Origin: Glycine soja
Taxonomy: Eukaryota > Streptophyta > Magnoliopsida > Fabales > Fabaceae
Assembly: GCF_004193775.1 (NCBI RefSeq)
Contig: NC_041005.1
Coordinates: forward strand, 7,318,501 to 7,382,500
Direction of reading: 5' to 3'
Length of the DNA: 64,000 bases
The notes beneath the pieces are model-generated. The model had not been told where the DNA came from and made no database searches. It saw only the letters and a list, made by a program, of their open reading frames with translations. A program made the translations under genes and the position numbers. This document shows positions 27,710 to 41,664 of this stretch, piece after piece. Numbering within the stretch: the first letter of the stretch is position 1; every line of letters begins with the position of its first letter.

Positions 27710-30700
27710 AGTGTGCATCGCTCAAATCGCTGGCATCTGGTTGATCCAGTTCAGAGATGCCCCTAATTCGAACGAGGAATAGGACGGTTTTCGCCTTTTC
27801 GGATTTTGGGGTTTGGGTGGGTTAAGGGAGCGTTTGGGGGTAACTTTAAGAACTGATTTTTATTTCGCGGAGCGGACTTGTGTAAACGTCGCTTGCTGTG
27901 TCCACTCGGTACGTCCTACCTGTACTTCTTTTTCATTTTTTTTTAATTAAATTAACTTCTTCTTACTATAATTTTGTCTTTTTTTGGACTAGAACTTTCA
28001 GTTTCGGATCTCTTATCCATTGTGTTGCTTTCTATATCCCGTTCTTTTCTCGTATATTTATATTCAAAAAACATATGTTAAAAATTATGATTAACATAAA
28101 ATTTTAAACGTTATATATATTATAAAAAATTATATATAATTAATTCATATAAAATATTATTATATATATATATATATATATATATTAAAATAAAAAAATG
28201 TGAGTTATATTGTGAAAAAACAATTTAAAAGTTAAATAAAGAATGGTGTGTTATCTTTAGTTTGAATTACAATAAAACTGTCAAGGAAAATAATAAGTGT
28301 CTGGCATGTGGTAACTTTTTTTTTTTTCTCTAAATGATATTTTGGATATTTTTATGTAACTGGTGGGCATCTTCTTTTTTTTTTTTAATGGAGAATGGTG
28401 AACTTCTTTAAATTAATAGGACATGGATCTTTTACCGTAGAGAGCATTGATTTATTGTTATAATTTTTTCAATAAGAGAACATAATAAGAGATTAAAGCA
28501 ATGTCACTCTCAAAAACTGCAGATGATTTAATATATAAATATGAATTTAAATAATTGATTAGAAAATATATAAAAAAGTTATTTTTTGTAACAATAATCG
28601 TGACTATTATGAAAAACAAAAATAACGTAATGTCAACAATTTATTGGTAAAGAATCGCAATCAAAGATAAAAAGGAAACACTAACATTATGTTAGTATAA
28701 ATGAAATTAAAATTAAAAACATAAATATGAATTAAAATAATATTTTACAACAGAAAAAAACTCTTTTCCATCTTATAAGAAAAATTATACTCACAATATA
28801 TTTAACAGTTGGATCGCTGATTCTAAGTTTTATCTTTTTAATAACAAATATTATTTCAAGAGTAATATGGCTAACGAAGCATGAGATTTCTTTTTACAAT
28901 GAGAATCATATTGAAATTGGGATCAAAAAATAAATTTGGGCTTTTATTACTTTGACCTTATTTGTGATTTATTTACACACTAGAAAAAAAAATTAAAAAA
29001 TGGAAGATGTAAATAGTGGCCTCTAGTTTGAGGTGTAAAAAAACATATTATCAAACAATTAGAAAAGTTCTTTAATATTACTTTTAGCGTAGATTAAAAG
29101 TTAATAAATTTATTAGATACGACTGTTTATAATTAAATAATAATGTAAAAGATGTTTACCATACAAATACGTGCATTATTTACTCTATGTGAAAATCACT
29201 TTTCATTTAAAAAGGAAATATAACAAAATATTAATTAATTAACTAATTAATTTTGAGAATTTTTTTCATTTTAATGAAATTGAAGCACTATACACGTTTT
29301 AATGTCATAAGTCATAGTGGATCTTGTAAAATGTTTTTGACATTATGTATTTTCTCTTTTCATCTTCTAACTCGCTTTAGCAAATTCAGTATTTCTAAAG
29401 TTTAATTGTTGTATATTATTGGTATAAAAAAATTATATTGTTACTCAATTAAAATTCACTTTTAAAATGGTTTTAACAAAATTATTACGATAATCAAAAA
29501 AAATTATCATACATCTAATTTAATTTAGGATTATATCATTTAGTAAAATATTTCAAGTGATTTGACTAAGTATGAGACTAATAGTAAACTAGAATCATGA
29601 TTAGGGTTGTGGTGTCAACATTGAAGTTAGGGACTTAGTTATACCCAAGTTAGTAGAACCAGGTGTGGACCATGTCTAGAATAATGTATTACGAAACAAG
29701 TAAAATGGATAAAGGCGTTTTATTTCTCCGTTTAGCTAGAGTAGACAATACCATCATCCTGGTCATCGACTAGCTTAAAGGAATAAATATTTTTTTAATG
29801 AATAGCCTAAATGAACAAACATCATTTATGATGTTATAATTATTATTTACATAAAGACAAGCTCTCCTTCAAAAAAAATTGATTTCAGACTTGGACCTTG
29901 CCATCAAGAAATTAAATAAGGTCACATGAATACTTTTCATTTTGTTGGTCCTCATTTTAAATGGCATTAGGATAACATGAGATTGTAGTTGTGGAGCCAT
30001 GAAAACATGAAAAGTGAAACTACAAACGCAATTAAAATCAGACTTATATAAATCACATAATTTTTTAATCAATATACAAATTACATATGAAATAAAGCTT
30101 GCTTTTGTATAATCATCTAACAATAAAAAAAAATATAAACGGTATAAAAAAGGTATCGCAATAATTAATTTGAGATACTACTTTTGAAGTCAGATTAAGG
30201 ATGATAGTTTCACATGTTTTTCTAAGGTAACAATTTTAGATGTTACTAACATCTATTTTATCATGAGCCATAATTGTTTGCCAATCATAATGAAATTGAA
30301 TTATAGTTATATAAATTACAACACTAAAATATAATGAGAAGAGTAGAAACCCTTCGATGTAATTGTCTTCGAGTTTATCTAATTTTGTTTGAAGGTTCTT
30401 GAGTGCTTTTTGATTTATTTTATTTGTAAATTATATTTTTGAAGAAATTTTATTTGTAGGATGAGATTTTCATTTTCTTTATTTTCAAATGTAATGGAAA
30501 AAATGTAATAAAGACAACAAAAATCATTGCCATATATGTCAAGACATATATTTATGGAAACGTATAATGTAGACTCATTTTTTAATGAAGTGCTAAAATG
30601 ATTTATTAATGTCCCATAATGAAAAGCCATTTTATTCAATTTTTTATATGAAGAGCTGCGTTAACTCCACCCATACATGATTAACGTATTAACTAATAAA

Positions 30701-32530
30701 TAATTAATTTGAATGATACTAGACTCACTTTTCTTATATAATAGACTTAATTTTCTTATATAATATCATGAATTTAAATTTTATAGATAAAAAAATATAA
30801 TTAGAAGTAGATTTTACTAAAAATAATCATTCATATTTTTTAGCTAAAATTAATTTTCAACAAAATTAATACATACTTTATACTAATATCATGGTAAAAA
30901 AAATATTAGTATATTAATTTTAAGAATGAATGATGTTTTAAAATTTTGAGTCTATATTTAATAAATCCACACTATAACATGTTATGGCGGATGAGAAATA
31001 CTAATAATAAATTTCCTTTTTCATGTAATTAAGATGAAGAACAAGAAAAATAAATTAAGAGAGTAAAAGAAAAAGAACACACAAAAAAAATTTAACATTA
31101 AAACCTCCCTCAATGTGAAAAGAAAAAATCACAAGATTAAATCCTGAAAAATATCATCACCATGAAGTAGAATTACAATGATTTCAATCTCCGTATTTTT
31201 CAAATACTCATTAAGTATGATGAAAATGTAATTCTCTTTTCTTAAAGAAGATTACAGAAAGACTCGCACGCTCTGTTACTTTTAAAGGATCTCACTTATT
31301 TCTTACAATTCCTCACAAGTTTTCATTTATACACTAAAAGGATATAACTTTTCCTAAGAATAATAAATGGATGTAAATTAATTTTCATATTTTCAATAAT
31401 CCTTGAAAATATTATCTTTATTTTTCTAAGATGAATATAATATCATCAATACTAAAAAAAAACTTGAAATCTCCACCTTTTATTTTTTTATACATTAATG
31501 TTATTAAGATTTATTGAATATGATGTTTCATAGTTATGAGGAATTTCCAACAATATCATGGTTCATGTCTTATGGGGTTATTTCGTTTCATGTTTTTTGT
31601 CATAACTTTTCTCGAGTCATAACATTTTTATTTATTTCTAGTCTAATTTATCTTTGTATAAGAGATTGATGATTATGTTAAAATTTACAAGAAATAGTGA
31701 ATTTATAATATAGAAAACTTAAAGAACACTAAGTGCTCGCCCTAAGATTTACAATGCCCACAGAGTCAGCCATCAAAATGTGATGCAGACCATGAGAGGT
31801 GAATTTCCAAATGCCCCTTAACTAAACTATAAGCAACAAAGTTTCCTTTCCCGTGAATTATGAATATATTTAAATTAAATAAAAAAATATCACATAAAAA
31901 TAACGTATCGGCAATATTTGATAATTACTTAAAATTTAATTAAAAAAATATAAAAACTAATTATAATTTCAATAAACCATGAAAATGTACAAAATTAATT
32001 TAACTTATAAAAATAATACATCAAAATTATATTTATAAATATAAATTGTTCAAAAGAAACTCAATCCTCTTAAATAATTCGTTTTTTTTTTCATACTCGT
32101 GTAAAGGAAGTAAAAAGTTTAAGTCCAAAACAGCGGTGGTGTCAACACTTTAGATCGAACAGTATCCGGTAAAACCGCGCCCACCGGTTTTGTGTGACCA
32201 CCGCATCCTGGTAAAACCGAGTCCTTTGATTCCAGAAGCACTTTTCGCGAACACACAACTCAATCTACAAAGAGATTCAATCTCGACCGTCCATCTCCAC
32301 GAGAACGTATACACACGGACGGTCCAGATCCATCGTGACATGTCAGCACTAAGATTCTCATTGAAACTAAACTAATCGGCGCACAACTAGCGATAAGCGT
32401 TCTTTCCATTTTCATACTCATTCCACTCATTTTCTTTCTGCTTCGTCGTTCACTTCAGAATCCAAAAACAGTCTAAAAAAGAATAATAATAAACAGCGAA
32501 GTTACCAAGATTCTGTTGAGAAGAAGAGCA
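27710..32530. other. Long AT-rich intergenic stretch between divergent genes
   Basis: This separates the minus-strand poly(A) polymerase from the plus-strand phosphofructokinase, so it holds both promoters. A (TA)n tract lies at about 28160-28185. No open frame here has a family motif. From about 32140 to 32530 the base composition becomes richer in G and C, with cggtaaaaccg occurring twice (near 32168 and 32209). This is the likely promoter and leader of the phosphofructokinase. Confidence 0.5.
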
Positions 32531-35500
32531 ATGCCGTCCAACGATTCCGATTCGCCGATGAAGATCGTACATGGCGACGCTGGTTACATACTCGAAGACG
32601 TTCCTCACTTCACCGACTACATTCCAAATCTTCCTGTATTTTTTTCTCTCTCTCTTTAGGAATTCTTCGATTACTTATGCGAACTGCATCGCATTGACGC
32701 ATTCACTTGCGGATTGTTTGTGTAATACTTTTTTTTTTTTGCAGACGTATCCGAATCCGCTTCGATCCAATCCTGCTTACTCGGTTGTTAAGTAAGTGAA
32801 TCGGTTTATTTTGCGTTGTGATTTGAAATGGAATGTGTTCTGTTCGAAACGTTGATATTTTTGTTTTTTTGGCACCATCAGGCAGTATTTCGTGCACATG
32901 GACGACACTGTTCCTCAGAAGGTTCTATCTGTTTCTACTTATGCTAGCGACCTGTTTGTGTATTTAATTCTCCATTTCATCTATCTTAAACGCTTTTGCT
33001 TTGTATTCTTTTTCGTTACCCGGTCTATTAAGTGTCAACAACGACTTTGCTATTGAATTACTGTATTATATCGCTTTGTTCGATTTGCGGGGGAACAGGA
33101 AACACTTTTGTATGATTTCTGATACTTAATTGATTCTCGGTGATGGAAACAATAAACTGAGATATTATTTACTGTCCTAAAAAATAGTTCTCTGTTTCCT
33201 AAAATTTGTTTGTCCCTTAAATACATTTGAAAGTATTTGTGTGTCTGGACACATTTCCGATTTCTAAATATTTGTTCCCTGAGCACTTGAATAGAGCACT
33301 TGAAGAAAACAGAAGAGTATGAGAAAACATCTACCGGCTGTTCCTGTTTTAGTTTTTAAGACACTTGTTTGGAAACAATTTACAAAACTTAATAGATTTT
33401 GGATTAAAAATAAAAATTGATAGTGGAGCGGTGTAAATTTGTCTCACAAAACAGTTTTTAAAAACAAAAAAGTGAGAAGATAATCATTCGTGACCTGAAT
33501 CTTTCTCTCTTTCTCTTTTTCCAATGTAGAAGGAAAGACAATACAAATGAAAACCGTGCATTGATTTCTTATACATCAGCAATTCAGCATTAACAAGGTT
33601 TATTGGTGTTTATACTTTTGTTTGGCCTTTCAATAGGTTGTTGTTCACAAGGATAGTCCAAGAGGTATACATTTTCGACGTGCAGGGCCTCGGCAAAAGG
33701 TCATTTCCCTTGTTTGTCTGTGCATATATATTATATATTATTAAGAACTAAGAATATTAAAAAATGTATAATTAATTTTGTTTCCACTCACCAACACCTA
33801 ATCATATGCTGTTCAGGTATACTTTAAATCGGATGAAGTGCATGCATGCATTGTCACGTGTGGTGGACTCTGCCCTGGCCTCAACACTGTCATAAGGGAA
33901 ATTGTCTGTGGTCTTTCCTACATGTACGGTGTTAACAAAGTCCTTGGCATAGATGTGAGTGGGTAAATTCTCTTTTGTTGTATGTTCATTGCATTATCTG
34001 TTTATCTGGATTATATAACCTTTGATTTGTATTAGCCTATTAGGATTTAGGAAAGAAAGCTGACATTGCTCTGATGTGCTTCTCTATCCCTGACTTCTTT
34101 GTGTGTATGTCTTATTTTATTCTCCTAAATCAAATTGTATGGTAGTCCACCAGGCAATCAGTCAAACGGACTCCAATTTTGTATGCACCCTTGGATAATC
34201 ACTGGATACTGGAATTATACTCGATTTGGATTTATTCCATATTTCCTTTTTTTGAGAGGCATTGCAGAATACACTTAAATGTTGTGTAAGTTGCCCAATT
34301 TGGATTAGCTTCTAGCTATGGGATCTTTTGTTAAGACTTTTCTAAGGCATTGCAGAATACACTTAATGATGTTGTGTTTACATGAAACATGCACATTATA
34401 TTGTTTTGTGAATTCTAGCAAGAAAATGCTGGTGTTTAAAGAGATCTTCCTATCAATACCTGTTAAACTGAACAAACTTTTGGGTTTCATGAAGACAATT
34501 TACTTTTCATTTTATTTGTTTTTTCCTGTTGGTCTTTCAACCTGAGTTGCACGTATTTATCCATTGTCTTCACCAGTATATTGTATCCAATATTACACAG
34601 GGTGGTTATAGAGGCTTTTATTCCAAAAACACCATTACTTTAACACCTAAGGTGGTCAATGACATCCATAAGCGTGGGGGTACAATTCTTGGGACATCCC
34701 GAGGGGGGCATGATACTGGCAAGATAGTTGACAGCATCCAGGATCGAGGAATTAATCAGGTTTACCATGTGTCAACTGTATTATAATGAAGTTTCTAATG
34801 ATGATGAATGCTGGAATCATAAATTTAGAGTTTTGTTATATCCATGTACTTAAAACCTAAGTAGGTTATTGTCATCGCATGGGTTTTCATTGTTTGGGTT
34901 ATGGTTACAGGTTTATATTATTGGAGGAGATGGAACACAGAGAGGAGCGACTGTGATTTACGAGGTATAGCAATTCAAAGTTTTTAATAATGTAATGTTT
35001 CTCACTTTGGTCTACAATAAGAAAAATAAGAATACCATTTCATTCAAGAAGAAATATATACCTTTTTAAGATTACAAATCCACATATTTGTGTAGTTTAT
35101 TTTTGTTTTTTGTTGAATTTCTTGATTATGTTTTAATAACTAATCAGGTGCTCCAAATTTAATTTGCCTTCTGCATCTCAGTTAACAATTCATAAACTTC
35201 CACATGTTCACTCTAATTGCTAACCCATGCAAAGAGATAGTGCAGATAAAATCATTTCAAATGATATATAGATTATTAATAATTACTGAGAAGTCTCACA
35301 TTCATGCCTTCTATTTTTCCAAGTTTGAGCAAAGTTGTTAATCAGTATCTTTTGGGAACTGTATTTTTTTAATTATGTATGCATATTTCTGCTCTTACAT
35401 GTGGGCCCTTTTCTTTTCTTCTTTCCAAAAACAGCACAAAGGATGATAGTTTATATGTCACGTGTAAATGTGGTTTCAGTGGCAAAGTTGACTCATGTCT

Positions 35501-38500
35501 TCAAGTGCAAATTCAATGGAATCTTAATACCTAAAACTATGTTGATTTCAAAATGTAGTTTGTATGGTGCAGTACTACCTTTTACAGTTAGGTCAAGCTT
35601 GGTAGCATACAGGTAGTTTCAAGGGATGGCTAGGACCACATGATTTTACTAAAAGAAACTTGGTAGCATAAATTTTATAACTGCCTGATCAACCTGTTAT
35701 CATTCTTGGCATCTTTTGATATATGAAGTAAGCATTCTGAACAGATTTTGGTTATCATATAGGAAGTTAGACGGCGGGGTCTGAAAGTAGCAATTGCTGG
35801 AATTCCTAAAACCATAGACAATGACATCCCGGTATGCTTGTTCACAATGTCATATTTTTGTTTCTCCCTGGAACTCTAATCTTATCATTAAAATATATCT
35901 GAAGTGTTAGTTCTCTATGAGGAAACTTCATCATGTTCGGATTGTCTTCTTTTTCTTTAGGTTATTGACAAATCTTTTGGTTTTGATACTGCGGTTGAGG
36001 AGGCTCAACGTGCCATTAATGCAGCTCATGTTGAAGCTGAAAGTATTGAGAATGGTATTGGTGTTGTAAAGCTAATGGGGCGTTATAGTGGTATGTATAC
36101 TTCACATTTGTTTGATATCTTTTAGGCATCTAATTCACTTTTAGCTCTCTTCAATCAGGCTTCTGTCTTTTGGAGTTGGTTTCTCTAAAGTGAGGGAAGT
36201 TCAATTTGGAGGATTAAGTGCACTAATAACCTTTGATTAGAAAATCAATTACTAAGATTGTAACTACAGAGTTTTTTTATACATTTATTTGATTTTATCA
36301 TAATACTCAACTGTTGATTTTTTTAATTAACAATTGTAAGTGTATTTTATCCTCTAAGTGCACCAGTTGCTTTTGAGGATCTGGATCTTTTTCTTTTCTT
36401 TCTGTGTTATGATGAATACTATGACTGCAGGTTTTATTGCAATGTATGCCACTCTTGCTAGCAGAGACGTGGACTGTTGCTTGATTCCAGAGTCGCCCTT
36501 CTACCTTGAAGGAAAGGGTGGACTTTTTGAATTTATTCAGAAAAGGCTGAAAGAAAATGGACATATGGTCATAGTCATAGCTGAGGGAGCAGGACAAGAT
36601 CTTCTTACAGAAAGCATGCAAGCCATGGATCAGAAGGATGCTTCTGGAAACAAACTACTTCAAGATGTTGGTTTATGGATATCTCATAAGATCAAGGTAT
36701 TGTTGTACATGAGATGGTTCTTAAAACATAATTCTTCTTTTCCTCAGAAATTTTGTAGTATAATTCTACTTGCATATTTATACATCTTGATGAGGAATAC
36801 AACACTTGGGGAGCTGTTAACTTATTGGCAAATGTGTCAATTTTATCACAAGTAATAAAGATTAAAATGGAAGTCCAAGTGTTGAATCCACATGGATTTT
36901 GGTTGTACTTAAGTGATGCAAACTCAATTATTAAGCAATGAGAAGAAGTAGAAGAGAAAAAAAAGAGTAAGTGTGAAAATTGGGGGTAAAAGAAAAAGAA
37001 AAAGATAACAAGAAAAAATAAATAATAATTTAAATACAAAAAGATGAAGTAAGAATGTGATGATGTTGGGGCCTAACATGTCAAAACTACTTATAATGTA
37101 ATGTAAAAGATTTTCTCCATTTAATGTAATCCCTGTTTCCACTCGCATACACTGAATTATCCTGTCTTTGGTTTTCCGCATGAAGGGCCTAGTTTATTTA
37201 TTCTTTTCTCCCAAATTTCTTTACAGAGACAAAAAATAACAAACCGCATTAAGATAAGAGATGCAAAAATTCTTTAGGGCAAAACAAATGCCTATCTATT
37301 TCTTTCTAGCAATGAATTTATTAAGATACCGTTCCTCAGTTCTTTAGAAAATAATCATTTTTCAATGCATTATCCTCTAAACATTATATGGATGATTAGA
37401 CCATAATAACAAAAAAGCATAGAGAAGAATAATAGAAACAGAATTGCATTAAATAAATAATGGAAAAAAATTGCATTAAGAGTTTGACCTCCAGGCTCTC
37501 CCAACAAAAGGGGTTTAGTCTCTCATAGCCATGAGAGGTTTTACACTTTAGGGGATAATAGAAGAAGGGGATGAATGACTAATAGCAAGAAAGAGAGGAA
37601 TGACCAAAGATAGAGGGTTTCCTCTAAGGGAGAGGTTCAAACTTTGGATTTCTTCACTGGAGAGCTCTGAGACTCCGTGTGTGTTTTCCTTTTGCTTTCT
37701 ACTCCTTTTATAGGCCTGAGGTAACTTATTTTTCACGCTAACTTCACACTAAGCGCGTCTTGGACTTCCTCGTGGATCTTCTCGCACTAAGCCTGGGTTG
37801 TGCACTGAGCGAGGTGCGCGCTAAGCCTAAACTTGCCCGCTAAGCGAGAGTCCACTTCTTCCAACTTTTTCTTTAAGGCTTTTTTTCTTCCACATTTTTC
37901 ATCAATTTTCCTCTAAAGCACTTGAACTCTTCTTCTTTTGACTTCTGCTAATAAAAAATAATAAAAAATTACAACAATGTTAATTTCTTCGTTATTTCAT
38001 TAAAAACAATAGTAAAGTGAAGAAATTATTATTATTATTAGCCAAAATTAACTATCAAATTAGCTCAAATTTCGCAGTTATCAGAAGCTCTTGCCAATTA
38101 TATATTAATTGCTTAGACAATATTTGATAGAAACTAGATCTGAATTATACAAAAATAAATGAATTTGTATGGAATACTCAAGGTATTCAACCTGTTCGTT
38201 CCCCATTCTCTAAGAGTACAATCCTTTCTCAAATCTCAAATGACAAGATATCCCTCCCTTTTAGTTCCCTCTTCTTATTTATAGGCAACTTGTTCAAGCT
38301 AACTAACTGGTATATTGTAATTAACTACTAATGTGGGTTACCTAACAAAAGTCTTTTCATTAATTTCAAACTTAATGGGGCCTGTATTCACTCCCTTAAG
38401 ATAGACACCCATAACATTCTGAACTTCGCCTGTGGCTGAGTGCTAAAAACATTTTTTAACTATTGAACTGTTAGAAAATATGAAAATAGCTTAGAAAAAT

Positions 38501-39909
38501 TTTGTAAGCGTCATTTGATGAAACATTTTGGGGTGAGTTTCTCCAGATTTTGTTTCCTCTGCACACATATCCTTGCCTATCTGTAAAAAACTCACCATTT
38601 ATCATACTCCTTCCCATCTTAGCCAATTGCTAGCTGGCATACTTGTATATAGTTGTATACTTTATATTGTTTATCCAGTTTTTTTTTTTTTTTTTTTTAT
38701 ATTTACAAGTCCGTGTGTTAGGGTCTTTCTAATTTGAAAAATCAATTTGTGCAATTCTCTTCCTCTCTCCCTTTTAATAAACATTTTTCATGCTGTAATA
38801 GGATCACTTTGCAAGGAAGGATAAGATTCCCATCAATCTTAAATATATAGGTCAGTTTCTCTTACAGCATTCTCTTCCTTTTTGACCTATTTATTTCTTG
38901 GTCTTTCATTTTTATTTCGGATTTCAAAGGTTTTTTAAAATTTGACAATTATCTAATTTTAACCAAGTTATCTACATCGTGGGATAAGGCTTTGTTGTTG
39001 TTGTATCTGCCAGATCCAACTTACATGATCCGGGCAATCCAAAGCAATGCATCAGATAATGTCTACTGTACACTTCTTGCTCAGAGTGCAGTCCATGGTG
39101 CAATGGCAGGGTATACTGGATTTACAGTTGGACTGGTCAACGGCAGACATACTTATATTCCATTCAATGTAAGTTTCTACATATCATTATCCAAATTCTG
39201 AACTGTTTAAGAAAATATAATGTGTTGCTCTTTTTTTATTTGGGTACAATAATTTTCTATTCTTGTTTAATATCGATGAGTAGTTGGTTTAAGTAGTACA
39301 TGCTTAATTCCCCCCAAGTAAGATCTTGAATTTGATCTGTATGGAAAAAAAAATATTGGAAGAGCTAGTCCAACCGTACTGTGAATGTTCTGATCTCGAA
39401 CAAGATTGTCTCATATGGATAATATCTGCTGTCTAGGGAAAAAATGCAGAGATATTTGCTACTTAGCTGCTATCATTTTGACGGAAGAATGATATTTACC
39501 ATATACATCAAGTTTGTTTTTTGTTTCACCACACCCACGAACATGCCTATTTATTTTTTATTGCTTCTCCAATTTTATATTGGTGGTTTGTATTTTCCCA
39601 AGATCAAAATTGTCCTTCACAATTGAGAATTTATCTTCAAATTTTGATACCCAGAGAATCAATGAGAGGCAGAACAAGGTTGTGATTACTGACAGAATGT
39701 GGGCAAGACTCCTTTCTTCAACCAACCAGCCTAGCTTTTTGAGCCCCAAAGATTTAGAAGAAGCCAAGAAAGCAGAACAACCTCCGACTGAATTGTTGGA
39801 AGGAAACAATTGCAATGATGTTGGTGATGCCGGGAAAGAAGAACAACCTCCCAAAGATGAACAAGAATCAGGAAATCACGCAGACAATGGTATCAAGACA
39901 GAAAATTAG
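32531..39909 (+). CDS. PFK: ATP-dependent 6-phosphofructokinase, plant cytosolic type
   Basis: Phosphorylates fructose 6-phosphate to fructose 1,6-bisphosphate with ATP in glycolysis. The 13 exons are 32531-32635, 32745-32791, 32882-32921, 33637-33699, 33817-33954, 34601-34759, 34911-34964, 35763-35831, 35961-36090, 36431-36696, 38802-38850, 39014-39168 and 39655-39909. They join in frame to 509 residues. Motifs: [17 protein letters not shown] near 100, [11 protein letters not shown] near 187-197, [11 protein letters not shown] near 215, [20 protein letters not shown] near 263, and [18 protein letters not shown] rather than GGDDS points to ATP, not pyrophosphate, as donor. No transit peptide is seen ([15 protein letters not shown]), so it should be cytosolic, like Arabidopsis PFK3/PFK7 group members. 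The acidic Gln/Glu-rich C-terminus ([13 protein letters not shown]) is variable in the family. The tenth intron is 2.1 kb because of an LTR insertion. Confidence 0.96.
36815..38083 (+). mobile_element. Probable solo LTR in intron 10 of the phosphofructokinase
   Basis: This 1269-base block begins TGTTAACTTATTGGC and ends CGCAGTTATCA, with TG..CA termini. The flanking five bases are GGAGC at 36810-36814 and GAAGC at 38084-38088, a target duplication with one mismatch. Inside, at 37730-37860, CACTAAGCGCG, GCGCGCTAAGCC and CGCTAAGCGAG recur. It resembles the repeat nested at about 12.1-13.4 kb. No coding domain is present. Exon sequence and splice sites on both sides are intact, so splicing across it is expected. 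Confidence 0.75.
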
Positions 39910-40561
39910 ATTTAGACTTGTTCATCTACAAGACTACAATTGTATTTGGTGACATGTTTTATCATTTTGACTCAAGCCCTACAACCTTCAAAGCCTGGAG
40001 TGTTGGGAGCTGTTCTTTTTGTCCTTTTAATGTTTTGCAAGTTGGTACGTCTTTCTTTATAAAGACCTACCGTCTTGCGTGATTGTTGTTGTACTCAGAA
40101 GATTGTTGAATGTTAACCTAGGTCATATTAAGATTGGAACGGAATTATTTGACGTGCTTGAAGGTACTGTATCTGGTTATTGTTGTTCTGTGTTTTGGTA
40201 GTGACTTGAGTTTTTATACGCAGTTTTGCTGGAACGAGGTATAAATAAACAATTTTCTAGTAACTTTTTCTTTTCCCTTTAATCTCACTTCTTCAAGAGG
40301 TGATTCTCAAATAATCTACATTATCCAGTTTGTGTGATTATTTTCCCAATATATTCGTCTCAATTGAGTTTAGATCCATATTCATATTTTATTTACATTT
40401 ATTCCCTTCTTTTACGCTTAAATAATTTATGTTTTAAAATAGTAATTCTCATTTATTTATTTTTAAAATAATACTCATTGATGTTATGTGTGTACACGGG
40501 CATAAAATATCTCTACGAGTGAGAGGCTTAGGAATCCTTTGGCTGATGTGAGAAGAGTGAA
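39910..40561 (+). other. Phosphofructokinase 3' untranslated region and flank
   Basis: Sequence after the TAG stop at 39907-39909. A candidate polyadenylation region with ataaataaa lies near 40242-40250. No other gene is seen. Confidence 0.45.
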
Positions 40562-40570
40562 TAGAAAGTA

Positions 40571-41134
40571 GATTAAATTAGTCTGTAGGTCTCGTCCTAT
40601 TTCAAAAATATTAATTAGGTTCATATATTTTATTTTTTAATTAGATTTTTATATTAATTTTAAATTTGTAAATAGGTTTTTATGTTAATTTGTCGGGAGA
40701 AATATGTTAAATTTGATAAAATATTTTATCATATACAAATACTTAGATGTAAACTATAAATTAATATACTTAAGCTGATTATAAAAATATAACTCCTAAA
40801 TTACGAACTAGTAAAGATAATTAAGGAGGTGAGAGATAAGGAATTCACATTTTAGGGTTGGATATGGTTTAAGAGATAATGGACGGTTGGAAATGAAAAA
40901 TAAAAAATGTTAGACACGTTAGATAAAACAAATAAAAAATTAAATAATTTGACGTGTAACAGCAACACCACTTGAACTAATATATAGTTAAGATTATCAG
41001 ATTTTTCCCAACAAATTAATATAAAAGCCTGATTATAAAATTAAAACTAATATAGGAACTCAATTAAAAAAAATAAAGTATAGAGATCTAATTAAAAATT
41101 GTAATAGAATAAAAATCTACAAACTAATTTAACC
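40571..41134. mobile_element. Mutator-like MITE with long terminal inverted repeats
   Basis: A 564-base non-coding element. The left end GATTAAATTAGTCTGTAGG pairs with the right end, whose complement reads GGTTAAATTAGTTTGTAGA. The similarity continues inward for well over 100 bases, including ttaattag and tatgttaatttgtcggg against tatattaatttgttggg. The 9-base target duplication TAGAAAGTA lies at 40562-40570 and 41135-41143 without mismatch. Long inverted repeats with a 9-base duplication are characteristic of Mutator-like elements. No transposase is encoded. Confidence 0.88.
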
Positions 41135-41143
41135 TAGAAAGTA

Positions 41144-41664
41144 AAGGAAAGAAAACTTATTAATTCTGTTTGTTTCCCTCATTTGGTTCATCTAGTAACA
41201 AGGAAGAAAGAAAAATTTAAGTAGCAAAAGTGGAGAGAAAATTGTTTGTTTTCCTCATCTGTATCTCCTCAAATTGGAGAGAGAGAAAAAAGTAGAAAAT
41301 AAGTTTTTGTAATAAAAAGACTAAAATGGCATTTTATACATATTATGGTTCATTTTGTTTTCAGGGTGTTTATGTCATTTTGGGTACAATATTTTTGTTT
41401 TCTTAATTTTTAACACATTAAAATATTTTTCCTTTTATTTTCTCTTATTAAACAATTCAAAAAATCATCTTATTTTCTTATATATTTTTTTCTTTTTTAT
41501 ATATATTTTTTCCTTTCACTTTCTTCTCTAAATCAAACAGAATACTACTAGAGAGAAAAGCTTTAGTGAGAAAAAATCTCATTTTGGGTGTAATGCTTTG
41601 GGTTCTAAAAGTAACACTTCATATGCGTAATTTTTCCAACAAATACAAAATGATAAAAAAAATT
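41144..41664. other. Intergenic DNA right of the MITE
   Basis: AT-rich DNA with T-rich runs. The short open frame that starts at 41566 has no family motif, and its right part lies over the antisense strand of the Aurora relic. Confidence 0.45.
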
